This document shows positions 34,648 through 43,449 of a stretch of 64,000 nt of DNA, one piece after another (within the stretch, counting starts at the first letter, position 1; every line of letters starts with the position of its first letter). The stretch comes from RGIG1681 sp045594425 (GTDB lineage: Bacteria; Bacillota; Clostridia; Christensenellales; UBA1242). The stretch spans positions 184,926-248,925 of the forward strand of contig JAZNYK010000007.1 of assembly GCA_045594425.1 (NCBI GenBank). The letters run 5' to 3'. The notes under the pieces are model-generated. The model was not told the origin of the DNA, did not search any database, and was given only the letters and a program-made list of their open reading frames with translations. A program made the translations under genes and the position numbers.

Positions 34648-36024
34648 TTAAAACATTTTTGCTAAATTTTCAATCGTCCCTGCCCCTAGCACAAAAACAA
34701 CATCATTTGGTTTTGAAATATTTAAAATATATTTTTTTATCTCTTCAAATGATTCTATATACTCAACATTTGAATTATATCTTTTTATTTCGCTAACAAG
34801 TTTCAAAGAATCATATCCCATTACCGGAAGTTCCCTAGCGGAATACACAGGAGCAATCACAACATAATCAGCATCAACAAAACACCTTGCAAACTCCTCA
34901 ATTAAAAACTTGGTTCTTGAATAAGTGTGCGGTTCAAAAACTACAATAATTTTCCCCTTTGACTTTTTTGTTAAAAGTTTTGCAACGTCAACCATCTTTT
35001 TTATTTGTTCAGGATGATGTGCATAATCATGATAAATTTCAGTTCCTTTAACTTCTGTAATCTTTTGACATCTACGTTCCACCCCACTAAAACTTTCAAT
35101 AGAGTTCTTTATATCACAGAAATCTATTGCCATAACAAGACCAACCAATGTTGTAGCCAAAGCATTTAACACATTGTGTTTGCCAATTATGTTAAGTTTT
35201 ATATTCCCTAGTTTATATCCAAAAAACACAACATCAAAACTATAATAACAAGGCTTATATTCCTTAATTTTACAAGCGTATATATCAGCACCCTTGTTAA
35301 ACCCAAAACTAACAGTATTTTCTTGACTTAAAAGTTCTTTTGAATTTTCATCATCATAACAAACAATATTGATTCCACCAACCTTTGTATTTTTTGCAAA
35401 TTTAAAAAATGAACCTTTCACACCATCAAGCGAACCAAAATAATCTAAATGGTCAGCATCTATATTTAAAATCACAGATATATCTGGTTTTAAAAACAAA
35501 AAATTATCTTTATATTCACAAGATTCCGTAACAAATATTTTCTTAGAACCAATTTTATGATTAGAACCAATTTTTGTAAGCACCCCACCAACATGAATAG
35601 TTGGTTTCATTTTTGCATTCATAATCATTTCTGAAATCATTGCACATGCAGTTGTTTTTCCATGACTGCCTGCAACTGAAACAACGGTTTTATAACCACT
35701 TGCAATCACACCCAAAAGTTCTGCCCGTTTTATTAATAACAATCCACGATTTTTCGCTTCAGATAACTCCACATTATCATCACCAATAGCAGACGAATAA
35801 ACAACAACATCAATCCCCTCAAGATTGTTTTTGCTGTGACCAATAAAAACACTTACGCCTTTTTTTATTAATTTTTTAACTTCATCATTTTCAGTTTCAT
35901 CAGAACCCTGCACTTCAATTTTATGAGATTTAAGCATAAGCGCAAGTGAACTCATGCTAATGCCACCAATACCAATAAAATGAACTTTTTTATCTTTCAA
36001 AAAATTTAAACCAAAATTCTCCAT
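34648..36024 (-). CDS. murC: UDP-N-acetylmuramate-L-alanine ligase
   Basis: 458 aa, normal length. It adds L-Ala to UDP-MurNAc with ATP. HFIGIGGISMSSLA (N-terminal nucleotide fold), SVAGSHGKTTACAM (ATP loop), DADHLDYFGS and DYAHHPEQIK (C-terminal domain) are visible. No Shine-Dalgarno; TATAGT ends 5 nt before the ATG with TTAACA 18 bp further up, which suggests a leaderless mRNA. murB lies elsewhere in the window (19.2 kb). Confidence 0.96.
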   Translation of the reverse strand: MENFGLNFLKDKKVHFIGIGGISMSSLALMLKSHKIEVQGSDETENDEVKKLIKKGVSVFIGHSKNNLEGIDVVVYSSAIGDDNVELSEAKNRGLLLIKRAELLGVIASGYKTVVSVAGSHGKTTACAMISEMIMNAKMKPTIHVGGVLTKIGSNHKIGSKKIFVTESCEYKDNFLFLKPDISVILNIDADHLDYFGSLDGVKGSFFKFAKNTKVGGINIVCYDDENSKELLSQENTVSFGFNKGADIYACKIKEYKPCYYSFDVVFFGYKLGNIKLNIIGKHNVLNALATTLVGLVMAIDFCDIKNSIESFSGVERRCQKITEVKGTEIYHDYAHHPEQIKKMVDVAKLLTKKSKGKIIVVFEPHTYSRTKFLIEEFARCFVDADYVVIAPVYSARELPVMGYDSLKLVSEIKRYNSNVEYIESFEEIKKYILNISKPNDVVFVLGAGTIENLAKMF

Positions 36025-36029
36025 ACCAT

Positions 36030-36059
36030 ACTATATGAAAAATTTTAAACAACTGTTAA
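36030..36059 (-). promoter_or_regulatory. Promoter abutting the murC start
   Basis: Minus strand TTAACA, 18 bp, TATAGT, then 5 nt to the ATG. Confidence 0.55.
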
Positions 36060-36085
36060 ATACAAATAAAAACAACAAAAAATAA

Positions 36086-36137
36086 GGTGTTATGTTAAAC
36101 ATAACACCTTTTATTTTCAGCGTTTACGCTACCTTTA
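36086..36137 (+). repeat. Composite palindromic repeat, copy g
   Basis: Hairpin GGTGTTATG / CATAACACC, loop ttaaa (36086-36108), 11-nt spacer TTTTATTTTCA, then GCGTTTACG (36120-36128). Plus orientation; the spacer matches copy e in 10 of 11 positions. The tail runs up to the stop of the 36140 gene. Confidence 0.8.
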
Positions 36138-36139
36138 CA

Positions 36140-37732
36140 TTACTTTAAATTTTGCAGAAAACTCATAACTTTTTCAGCAGTTTTTATGCCATCAGCGGCA
36201 CTTGATGTGATTCCTCCTGCATATCCAGCACCTTCTCCCGAAGGAAAAAGTCCTTTAATATTAGACATCAAATTTTCATCTCTAACTATTTGAACTGGTG
36301 CACTTGACCTTGATTCAACACCAATCAAAAGATTTTCATCATGAGCAAAATTTGCAATCTTTTTATTAAACATTGGAAGTGCAAGTTTCAAACTTTTTGT
36401 AACAAAATCTGGTAAACATTTTGAAAGGTCTGCAACTGTCACACCCGGTCTGTAGGTTGGCTTAACCTTATTAAATTTATCATCGCACTTTCCTTCTACA
36501 AAATCCTTAACTTTTTGTGCAGGAGCATTATAATTTCTTCCACCAAGTTCAAATGCAAGTTTTTCATACTTATGTTGAAATTCAACACCAGCAAGCACAT
36601 CATCACTTCCAAAGTCACTCGGAACAACATTCACCAAAACAGCAGAATTTGCATTTTTGCCATCTCTAGCATATTCACTCATACCATTTGTAACAATAGT
36701 TCCTTCTTCACTTGAAGACGCAACAACATATCCACCCGGACACATACAAAATGTAAACACACTTCTGCCATTATCCAAATGCACAGCAAGTTTATAATTT
36801 GCCGCCGGAAGTGATGCATCAACCTTTCCATATTGTGAAAAATTGATATCATCTTGACTTTGTTCAATCCTAATACCCATTGCAAATGGTTTTTGTTTAA
36901 GTTCACATCCATTGTCTTTCAAAAATTTGTAAACACTAACTGCACTATGCCCAACCGAAAGAATAAGCGAATCTGTTTCAAATTCAAGTTTTTTGCCACT
37001 TTGCACATCTGTTGCAAACACTTTACAAATTGAATTATTTTGGGTCTCAAAGCCATCAAAATGAGTGTTAAACAAAACATCTCCGCCATTATCAACAATC
37101 TTTGTGCGTATGTTTTTTACAACATCTTTTAATTTATCACTTCCAATATGTGGTGCATGACTATAAAATATCTCTTTTGGTGCTCCATTTAATATAAACT
37201 CATTTATACAAGTTTTTGTGTATGCATTTGAAACATTTGATGTAAGTTTTCCATCGGAAAATGTTCCAGCACCGCCTTCACCAAACTGAATATTTGAATA
37301 TTTGTTAAGTTTTCGAGTGTTCCAAAATTCATCAACATCTTTTTGCCTTTCGTCAACAGACTTTCCTTGTTCCAAAACAATCGGTTTGAACCCCGCAACA
37401 GCAAGTGATAACGCTGCAAACATTCCTGATGGCCCAAATCCAACAACAACTGGCCTTTTGCCCGAAAAATCCACTTTTTTAAACTCAACACCAGCAAAAC
37501 TTACCGAAATTTCATTGCATTTTTTTAATTTTGAAATAGCAGTCTTTTTTGGCTGAATTGCAACATTTAAACTAATAAACACGTCAGGTTTCTTTCTAGA
37601 ATCCAAACTTTCACGCACTATGTAATATTTTTCAATTTCATCACGAAAAACACCATACTTTTTTCGAATGGCATTAAAAATATCATTTTCGTTATAATTT
37701 ACTTTTACCTTTAGTTCAGTTAACAGTTTCAT
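36140..37732 (-). CDS. FAD-dependent dehydrogenase of the COG2509 type
   Basis: 530 aa. An N-terminal 80-residue domain precedes a dinucleotide-binding motif VVVGFGPSGMFAALSLA. Further family text: NIQFGEGGAGTFSDGKL, KPFAMGIRIEQSQ, CMCPGGYVVASSS and GLFPSGEGAGYAGGITSSA at the FAD C-terminal site. These uncharacterised proteins are common in Clostridia; electron donor and substrate are not known. Start at 37732 chosen for GGAG upstream; a longer reading to 37798 has none. Confidence 0.85.
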   Translation of the reverse strand: MKLLTELKVKVNYNENDIFNAIRKKYGVFRDEIEKYYIVRESLDSRKKPDVFISLNVAIQPKKTAISKLKKCNEISVSFAGVEFKKVDFSGKRPVVVGFGPSGMFAALSLAVAGFKPIVLEQGKSVDERQKDVDEFWNTRKLNKYSNIQFGEGGAGTFSDGKLTSNVSNAYTKTCINEFILNGAPKEIFYSHAPHIGSDKLKDVVKNIRTKIVDNGGDVLFNTHFDGFETQNNSICKVFATDVQSGKKLEFETDSLILSVGHSAVSVYKFLKDNGCELKQKPFAMGIRIEQSQDDINFSQYGKVDASLPAANYKLAVHLDNGRSVFTFCMCPGGYVVASSSEEGTIVTNGMSEYARDGKNANSAVLVNVVPSDFGSDDVLAGVEFQHKYEKLAFELGGRNYNAPAQKVKDFVEGKCDDKFNKVKPTYRPGVTVADLSKCLPDFVTKSLKLALPMFNKKIANFAHDENLLIGVESRSSAPVQIVRDENLMSNIKGLFPSGEGAGYAGGITSSAADGIKTAEKVMSFLQNLK

Positions 37733-37818
37733 AAAAAGTAACTCCATAACCATAATATCACAATTTAAAGTTGTTGTAAATTGCAAAACATTAAACATTT
37801 AATCTAAATAAAATGGCA

Positions 37819-37848
37819 TAAAAAAAGATATGCATTTGCATATCTTTT
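37819..37848 (-). terminator. Terminator of spoVG
   Basis: aaaagatatgca / tgcatatctttt, minus-strand T-run. Confidence 0.88.
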
Positions 37849-37878
37849 GTTTTTGCAATATATCTAGAGAGTAGAATA

Positions 37879-38157
37879 TTACTCTTCAGATGCAGCCTTT
37901 TCCTTTGCTTCGTCAAAAGCCTTCAAAACGATATCTCTAATCATTTCTCTAGTTTCTGTGTTAAGTGGATGAACGATATCCTTGAATTCGCCATCTGGTG
38001 TTTTTCTGCTTGGCATTGCGATAAAGTAGCCTTCATTTCCTTCGATAACTTTGATGTCATGAACAACAAAGCAATCATCGATTGTGATTGAAGCGCTTGC
38101 TTTAATTTTGCTCTTGTCTGTTTTTACAATGCGCACTCTTACGTCTGAAATTTTCAT
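37879..38157 (-). CDS. spoVG: Septation/regulatory protein SpoVG
   Basis: 92 aa. VRIVKTDKSKIKASASITID, GYFIAMPSRKTPDGEFKDI and HPLNTETREMI are the standard SpoVG text. It is a small nucleic-acid-binding regulator linked to septation and sporulation in Bacillus. AAGGAG precedes the ATG. It is monocistronic, between its own terminator and the galU-like gene. Confidence 0.95.
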   Translation of the reverse strand: MKISDVRVRIVKTDKSKIKASASITIDDCFVVHDIKVIEGNEGYFIAMPSRKTPDGEFKDIVHPLNTETREMIRDIVLKAFDEAKEKAASEE

Positions 38158-38203
38158 ATTTCTGCTCCTTAAACTTTAAGTTTTGTCTTTTCTAGACAAT
38201 TTC

Positions 38204-38232
38204 ATTTTATAATATATGCATAAAAATAGCAA
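38204..38232 (-). promoter_or_regulatory. Candidate promoter of spoVG
   Basis: Minus strand TTGCTA, 17 bp, TAAAAT. Whether sigma-H also acts here cannot be judged. Confidence 0.5.
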
Positions 38233-38251
38233 TTAATTTTTAATACATTTA

Positions 38252-39226
38252 TTATTTTTGATAACCTTGTGAATCACCTGATTTTAAAATCTTTTTCATG
38301 CCTTCTTGAACGGTTTGTTTAGATGCTTCATTTGCATTAACAACATAAACATTTGCAAGAGCATAACCAGTATCACTGCCACAGTCAAAATAGTCACCAC
38401 CAAAGATGCAAGTTGATGCAAGCCCTGATTGTGCCAAACTTTGCAACACGTCAGTCATGTTCCATTCGCCATTTGGACGTTGTTTGATTTTAAAGATTCT
38501 ATCAAAAAAGTCTGGAGTTAAAACATATCTGCAGAATCCCATAATATTGCTTGGTTCAGTTCCCTTTGCAGGTTTTTCAATAATATCAAGCATTTTTGTA
38601 GATTTGCCATTTGGTGAGTTCTTTTCACCTAAAACCATTGATGAGTATTTCCACATAACATCTCTAGGAAGTTCTTTGCCATAAACAACGGTATCCCCTG
38701 TTGCTTTGTGAACATCAATAACTTCTTTAGACATAGATGTTCCGTCTGGATAGAAGCAAAGGTCATCACCATTCAAACAAATAAATGGTTCACCTTTAGC
38801 CCAATGTTTGCCTGCACCAATTGCAATAGCAGAACCTCTTTCACCCAAATATTCATTTGGATATGTAACACCATCATATGTAAATGTTGGGTCATCTTGG
38901 TTTACATAAGTAATTTTTATTTTGCTCATAAGGTCGTGATATTCACGAAGCAAATCAAGTTTGCCATCAGATTCAATTTTTGCAATATAATCTTCAGATG
39001 GACACAAGAATTGTTTGAAACTTTCTTCTTTAAGTTTGTTTCCAACAATCAAAACATCTGTAACACCTGCTTTTGCCAAGTCCTCTAAATGATACATAAT
39101 GATAGGCTTGTTTCCAATTGGAAAAAGTTCTTTAGCCAAACAAAGTGTTGCTGGCAAAAATCTAGTTCCAAGACCACCCGCTAAAATCATACCTTTTGTA
39201 ACTGTTTGTTTATTTTCTGTTTTCAT
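38252..39226 (-). CDS. galU: UTP-glucose-1-phosphate uridylyltransferase-like nucleotidyltransferase
   Basis: 324 aa. AGGLGTRFLPATLCLAKELF is the nucleotide-binding opening of the GalU family (usual ATK.xPKE altered to ATLCLAKE); NGDDLCF, DIIEKPAKG and the C-terminal FDCGSDTGY follow. It should make UDP-glucose from UTP and glucose 1-phosphate, feeding GalE at 5.5 kb; a related specificity cannot be excluded. TTGGGGGA precedes the ATG. A palindrome overlaps the predicted start of transcription. Confidence 0.88.
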   Translation of the reverse strand: MKTENKQTVTKGMILAGGLGTRFLPATLCLAKELFPIGNKPIIMYHLEDLAKAGVTDVLIVGNKLKEESFKQFLCPSEDYIAKIESDGKLDLLREYHDLMSKIKITYVNQDDPTFTYDGVTYPNEYLGERGSAIAIGAGKHWAKGEPFICLNGDDLCFYPDGTSMSKEVIDVHKATGDTVVYGKELPRDVMWKYSSMVLGEKNSPNGKSTKMLDIIEKPAKGTEPSNIMGFCRYVLTPDFFDRIFKIKQRPNGEWNMTDVLQSLAQSGLASTCIFGGDYFDCGSDTGYALANVYVVNANEASKQTVQEGMKKILKSGDSQGYQK

Positions 39227-39253
39227 AATTCCCCCAAATTCGGTATTATTTTT

Positions 39254-39271
39254 TGCAAACGCATATTTGCA
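39254..39271. promoter_or_regulatory. Operator-like palindrome before galU
   Basis: TGCAAA-N6-TTTGCA, immediately downstream of the -10 box, where a repressor would block initiation. Confidence 0.45.
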
Positions 39272-39300
39272 ACTATATATATTTTATCATAAATTTTCAA
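39272..39300 (-). promoter_or_regulatory. Promoter of galU
   Basis: Minus strand TTGAAA, 17 bp, TATAGT. Confidence 0.7.
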
Positions 39301-39348
39301 ATATTCCAAAAATCTAGATAATTTTCTTATAACAATTTTTTCTAATCA

Positions 39349-40620
39349 TTATAAACTTTTAGCAAGGTCAAACTTTTGCAATTTTTTCTCATACGCCAAA
39401 AGTTCAAAGTTGAACGCAGTTATTGATAATGTTGAAACAACCGTCATAATTTTTGCTGCAACAAAAATTCCTTCTGTTCCCCAAATTGAACCAATCGCTC
39501 CCGCACCAACAACAAGCAAGAAAGCAAAAACCCTGCAAACAGCCATAAAACATTCAATTGCACATTGATATTCTGCAATATCATCATACATTCCAAGTTT
39601 TTTCAAAACAAAGTTTCTAGAAACATCATATGTGTAAGAGTGAACCATTGAAAGCACAATTTGTGAACAGTTAAAAATTGCAACCATAACCTTTGAAACA
39701 TTCAAAACAAGCAAAATTGATGATATGAATGGTGTTAACGCAGCAATCACAAAAAGCCAACTTCTTTTTCCAGCCTTTGTAAACTTGCTAATTGAGAACA
39801 CAAAAATCATTGCTATACACGAAAAAACACTTGTTAACACACCAAGTGAAAAGTTTGAATCAAAGGCATACATAACCATGATTGTTGCCATAGGGTTAAC
39901 AGTTGTGATAAATCCATAGATTCCACCACCCAAAATACAATCTGACACCAAACATTTCTTTTCACCTAATGCTTTTGTTCTTTGAATAAAGCCTTTAAAA
40001 TCAAATTTTGAATCTTTTGGTCTTTTAGATTTAATAAACATAGACAAAATCATTTCAATAACGGCAATAATCAAAACAATAATTGCACTCGATTTAAATG
40101 ATTCGGCATCAATAAGTGAGCCCAAAAGAACTGGTATAATAATGTTTACCGCTTTATCAATAACCATTTGGTTGATTGAATATTTCTTTATTAAACTTTT
40201 GCTAACAAGTTCATTTTTCATAAGATTATAACTTGACCAATAGCAAGATTCTGAAAATCCATGAAGAAGACCCGCAAGCGCCACAAGTTTTGCAAGTGAC
40301 TCACCTACAAAAATAACACTTAAAATAAACAACGCTCTAACAACAATGGCAAGTCTATAAAAACAAACTCTGTTGGTTTTATCAATAAGAGTTGATATTG
40401 AAAAATATCCTATTCCCATTGCAATGTAGTTAAACACATAAAAAAGACCTATGTTCAAAACATAGTTTTCAGAAATTGAATAAATATAAGAAATTAAGAA
40501 TGTCGTTACAAATATAGTAACAATATTATTTAGCCCATGTGTTGCTTGAAGAGCATAGGTTGTCATTGTATATTTCTTCTTTGTTGGGGCTTTTATTTGT
40601 TCATTTGTGATATCATCCAT
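39349..40620 (-). CDS. Major facilitator-like transporter
   Basis: 423 aa with about twelve hydrophobic segments. Loop text such as STLIDKTNRVCFYRLAIV (loop 2-3 region) fits an MFS carrier. Substrate not predictable. The start at 40620 follows GAAGGA; a longer reading to 40668 crosses it. It is divergent from the SPFH gene at 40750, sharing a 129-nt intergenic region. Confidence 0.8.
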   Translation of the reverse strand: MDDITNEQIKAPTKKKYTMTTYALQATHGLNNIVTIFVTTFLISYIYSISENYVLNIGLFYVFNYIAMGIGYFSISTLIDKTNRVCFYRLAIVVRALFILSVIFVGESLAKLVALAGLLHGFSESCYWSSYNLMKNELVSKSLIKKYSINQMVIDKAVNIIIPVLLGSLIDAESFKSSAIIVLIIAVIEMILSMFIKSKRPKDSKFDFKGFIQRTKALGEKKCLVSDCILGGGIYGFITTVNPMATIMVMYAFDSNFSLGVLTSVFSCIAMIFVFSISKFTKAGKRSWLFVIAALTPFISSILLVLNVSKVMVAIFNCSQIVLSMVHSYTYDVSRNFVLKKLGMYDDIAEYQCAIECFMAVCRVFAFLLVVGAGAIGSIWGTEGIFVAAKIMTVVSTLSITAFNFELLAYEKKLQKFDLAKSL

Positions 40621-40693
40621 GGCAAATCCTTCTTTCTGCCACATTATAACATACAAAAAAGTTATCACAAACTAAAAATGAGCATAAAATTGT

Positions 40694-40722
40694 TTGCATA
40701 TTTTATTTTTAGTATATATAAT
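40694..40722 (+). promoter_or_regulatory. Promoter of the SPFH gene
   Basis: TTGCAT, 17 bp, TATAAT; GGAGG follows before the ATG. Confidence 0.75.
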
Positions 40723-40749
40723 AAAGTTAATGAAATTTGGAGGAAACTT

Positions 40750-41790
40750 ATGGGCTTCTTTAAAACAAACTTATTAAAGTCTTTAGAATGGGTTGACAAT
40801 TCAACCGATACAATCGTCTACAAATATCCAATGGACGGCAGAAAAATTCAATATGGTTCAAAACTTACCGTTCGTGAATCACAAGTTGCAATCTTTTTAA
40901 ACAAAGGTAAAATTGCTGATGTTTTCGGACCTGGCATGTATACACTTCAAACAAGCAACTTGCCAATCTTCACACAACTTATGAGTTGGGGTTATGGCTT
41001 TAAATCACCTTTCTATGCTGATGTTTATTTTGTTAACACAAAACAATTCACAAATGAAAGATGGGGCACCAGCAACCCAATCACAATGAGAGATGCAGAT
41101 TTCGGAACAATCCGTCTTCGTGGTTATGGAAACTATGCTTTCCGTGTTAAAGATGCTGCTTTGTTCATGAAAGAACTTCTTGGAACAAACTCGACATTCA
41201 CAACAGATGACATTGCTTCATACCTTAAATCAATCATTGTATCTTCTATTTCTGACACTATTGCAGAATCAAAGATTGCTGCTCTTGACATCGCAAGCAA
41301 CCTTCTTGAATTCTCAAAAGTTGCAACAGAAACTCTTGCAGAAAACTTCTCTAACCTTGGTTTGGAACTCACAAAACTTATTATTGAAAACATTTCCTTC
41401 CCTGAAGAAGTTGAAAAAGCAATTGACACAAGGTCTAGCATGGGTGTTCTTTCAGACAAGATGGACACATTTGTTAAATTCCAATCTGCTCATGCAATCA
41501 GAGAAGCAGCAAACAATCAAGGTGGCGCGGCTGGTTTAGGCTCACAACTTGGTGCTGGTGTTGCTATTGGTGAAATGATGAAAGAATCTTTATCTTCTTC
41601 ATCTGCATCTGAACAAAAAGCAAATGATGCTAAGTTCTGCCCTTCTTGCGGTGCAAGCAATCCAAAGAATGCTAAATTCTGTGTTGAATGTGGAAAGAAC
41701 CTTTCAGTTAAAGGTAAATGCCCTTCTTGCGGTGCAGAAGTTTCAGGCAAAAGCAAATTCTGCCCAGAATGTGGTGAAAATTTAAAATAG
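40750..41790 (+). CDS. SPFH-domain protein with two C-terminal zinc ribbons (YdjI-like)
   Basis: 346 aa. Residues 1-260 are an SPFH/virion-core-like domain (IVYKYPMDGRKIQYGSKLTV, GMYTLQTSNLPI, RLRGYGNYAFRVKD, the coil TLAENFSNLGLEL). A Gly/Ala hinge (GGAAGLGSQLGAGVA) leads to two zinc ribbons, CPSCG...CVECG and CPSCG...CPECG. Similar to B. subtilis YdjI, a membrane-associated stress protein of the PspA region; no pspA gene is seen here. GGAGG precedes the ATG. A terminator follows. Confidence 0.9.
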   Translation: MGFFKTNLLKSLEWVDNSTDTIVYKYPMDGRKIQYGSKLTVRESQVAIFLNKGKIADVFGPGMYTLQTSNLPIFTQLMSWGYGFKSPFYADVYFVNTKQFTNERWGTSNPITMRDADFGTIRLRGYGNYAFRVKDAALFMKELLGTNSTFTTDDIASYLKSIIVSSISDTIAESKIAALDIASNLLEFSKVATETLAENFSNLGLELTKLIIENISFPEEVEKAIDTRSSMGVLSDKMDTFVKFQSAHAIREAANNQGGAAGLGSQLGAGVAIGEMMKESLSSSSASEQKANDAKFCPSCGASNPKNAKFCVECGKNLSVKGKCPSCGAEVSGKSKFCPECGENLK

Positions 41791-41800
41791 TTTCAAAATT

Positions 41801-41831
41801 AAAAACACTCGCTTTTAGCGGGTGTTTTTTT
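41801..41831 (+). terminator. Terminator of the SPFH gene
   Basis: aaaacactcgc / gcgggtgtttt followed by T7. Confidence 0.88.
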
Positions 41832-41860
41832 TGAGTAATTTTATTTTTTATGGCAATAAT
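41831..41860 (+). promoter_or_regulatory. Promoter abutting the start of the 75-aa gene
   Basis: TTGAGT, 18 bp, AATAAT, then 6 nt to the ATG at 41867. Confidence 0.5.
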
Positions 41861-41866
41861 TTTTAT

Positions 41867-42094
41867 ATGCGAAAAAATGTTGCCATGATTGTAAAAATGG
41901 ATGAATGCGGATTTATCACTCCTTTAACCTTAATTTGGACAAATGGCAAAAAATATGAAATTGACAAAGTTTTGGATATCCGCAAAAAAGCAAGCCTCAA
42001 GGGTGGCGGTATGGGCATTAGATACACTTGCAAAATAAAGGAACAAGAACGTTTTGTTTGGCTTGACGAATATACATGGTTTGTTGAAATTTAG
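41867..42094 (+). CDS. Conserved-looking 75-aa protein, unknown
   Basis: A compact beta-rich small protein: ITPLTLIWTNGKKYEIDKVL, then KGGGMGIRYTCKIKEQERF and an ending WFVEI. The regular pattern suggests a real conserved domain but I cannot name it. No Shine-Dalgarno; AATAAT lies 6 nt before the ATG, so it is a leaderless candidate. It is convergent with dinB and their stop codons overlap (TAG 42092-42094, TAA 42091-42093). Confidence 0.65.
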   Translation: MRKNVAMIVKMDECGFITPLTLIWTNGKKYEIDKVLDIRKKASLKGGGMGIRYTCKIKEQERFVWLDEYTWFVEI

Positions 42095-43329
42095 CCTTTG
42101 TTTTTTGACAATGATGACGAACTATGGCTATCTTTTATATCAAGTTCAACAAACTTTTTCTCACGAAGCACAACCGCCCTATTAATCGCAGCCCGCCCGT
42201 ATCTTTTTCTTAAATATTCCACTGTTTGCTCAAGGTTTTCTTTTTTCTCTCGTTTTTTTATATCATCATCAAACGACATCTGGTCTTCATTAGTAAAATC
42301 TGATACGCTCACTCCAAGACCTCTAACCTTTGTCTGCCAATCAAAATTATTCTTAAAAAGTTTCATTGCAAGGTCAGCAACATCTGTTGAAACATTTGTT
42401 GGGTGTTTTAATTTTGCCATTCTAGTTGTAGACTGAAGCAAATTATCTGTTATGAGCAAACTTACTGTTCTTGCATATTTATAACCATAGTCAGTCATTC
42501 TTGAGCAAACGCTTTCAGATAAAAGAAGTAAAAGAGTTTCAACATCAAGTTCGTTATCTAAATCACGATAAAATGTTAAACTGTTTCCAATTGATTTATA
42601 ATCATCTTTTTCACTAAATTTCTTAACTTCTGAATGGTCTTCACCAATAGCATAAGAGTGCAAAATAGCACCCCACTTCCCTAGATGGTCAACCAAAAAC
42701 TTTTCATCTGCTCTTGCAAGGTCACCAATAGTTTTTATTGTAAGTTTATTTAACTTATTTTTTGTTGCCCTGCCAACATATAAAAGATTTTCAACAGGAA
42801 GTTTATACAAAATTTCTTTAAATTTATCATGCGGTATAACAGAAACCGCATCTGGTTTTTTGAGGTCACTGCCAAGTTTTGCAAACACTTTGTTAAAACT
42901 AACACCAACCGAAATAGTTAAACCAATTTCCTCTTTAACACGCTCTCTGATTTCTTCGGCAATTTTAACTGCATCACCACCATGCCTTCTGCAATTTGTA
43001 ACATCTAGCCACGCTTCATCAATACCAAAAGATTCAACATAGTCAGTATATTCATTATATATAGCCTTAACGGCTTTTGAATATTTTAAATACATGGAAT
43101 AATGAGTTTCAGTAAAAACTATATCAGGCACTAATTTCTTTGCTTCATAAGCAGTCATACCTGTTTTTATACCCAAAACTTTTGCTTTTTGATTTTTTGC
43201 CAGCACAACACCATGCCTATCCGTCACTGAACCAGTGACTGCAACAGGCTTGCCAGTTAGCGACTCATCTAACAAACACTCAACGTTAGCAAAAAAACTA
43301 TTTAGGTCTGCGTGCAATATTTTTCTCAT
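42091..43329 (-). CDS. dinB: Y-family DNA polymerase IV
   Basis: 412 aa. Translesion polymerase. HADLNSFFANVE supplies the first catalytic Asp and the steric gate; SFGIDEAWLDVT supplies the second Asp and Glu; thumb and little-finger regions follow (GRATKNKLNKLTIKTIGDL). The start at 43329 is ATG without Shine-Dalgarno, 6 nt after TATACT, so a leaderless mRNA is predicted; a longer reading to 43380 crosses the promoter. A charged tail (KKREKKENLEQTVEYLRKRY) ends the protein. Confidence 0.93.
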   Translation of the reverse strand: MRKILHADLNSFFANVECLLDESLTGKPVAVTGSVTDRHGVVLAKNQKAKVLGIKTGMTAYEAKKLVPDIVFTETHYSMYLKYSKAVKAIYNEYTDYVESFGIDEAWLDVTNCRRHGGDAVKIAEEIRERVKEEIGLTISVGVSFNKVFAKLGSDLKKPDAVSVIPHDKFKEILYKLPVENLLYVGRATKNKLNKLTIKTIGDLARADEKFLVDHLGKWGAILHSYAIGEDHSEVKKFSEKDDYKSIGNSLTFYRDLDNELDVETLLLLLSESVCSRMTDYGYKYARTVSLLITDNLLQSTTRMAKLKHPTNVSTDVADLAMKLFKNNFDWQTKVRGLGVSVSDFTNEDQMSFDDDIKKREKKENLEQTVEYLRKRYGRAAINRAVVLREKKFVELDIKDSHSSSSLSKNKG

Positions 43330-43335
43330 AATTTT

Positions 43336-43341
43336 AGTATA
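43336..43341 (-). promoter_or_regulatory. -10 box giving a leaderless dinB transcript
   Basis: TATACT exactly 6 nt before the ATG; -35 (TTTGTA, 17 bp up) is weak. Confidence 0.5.
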
Positions 43342-43449
43342 AAACAAAGCAAAAAAAATACAAATAAAAAAAATGGACAAAAAAATGTTTTTAAATAATT
43401 TTTTACTATGATATAATAATGTTGTATTATAATGACTTTAGGGGGCTTT

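Noticed and set aside
24768..36137. Repeats as integron attC sites or a CRISPR array
   Set aside because: No RYYYAAC/GTTRRRY core pair, no regular spacing, no integrase or cas genes.
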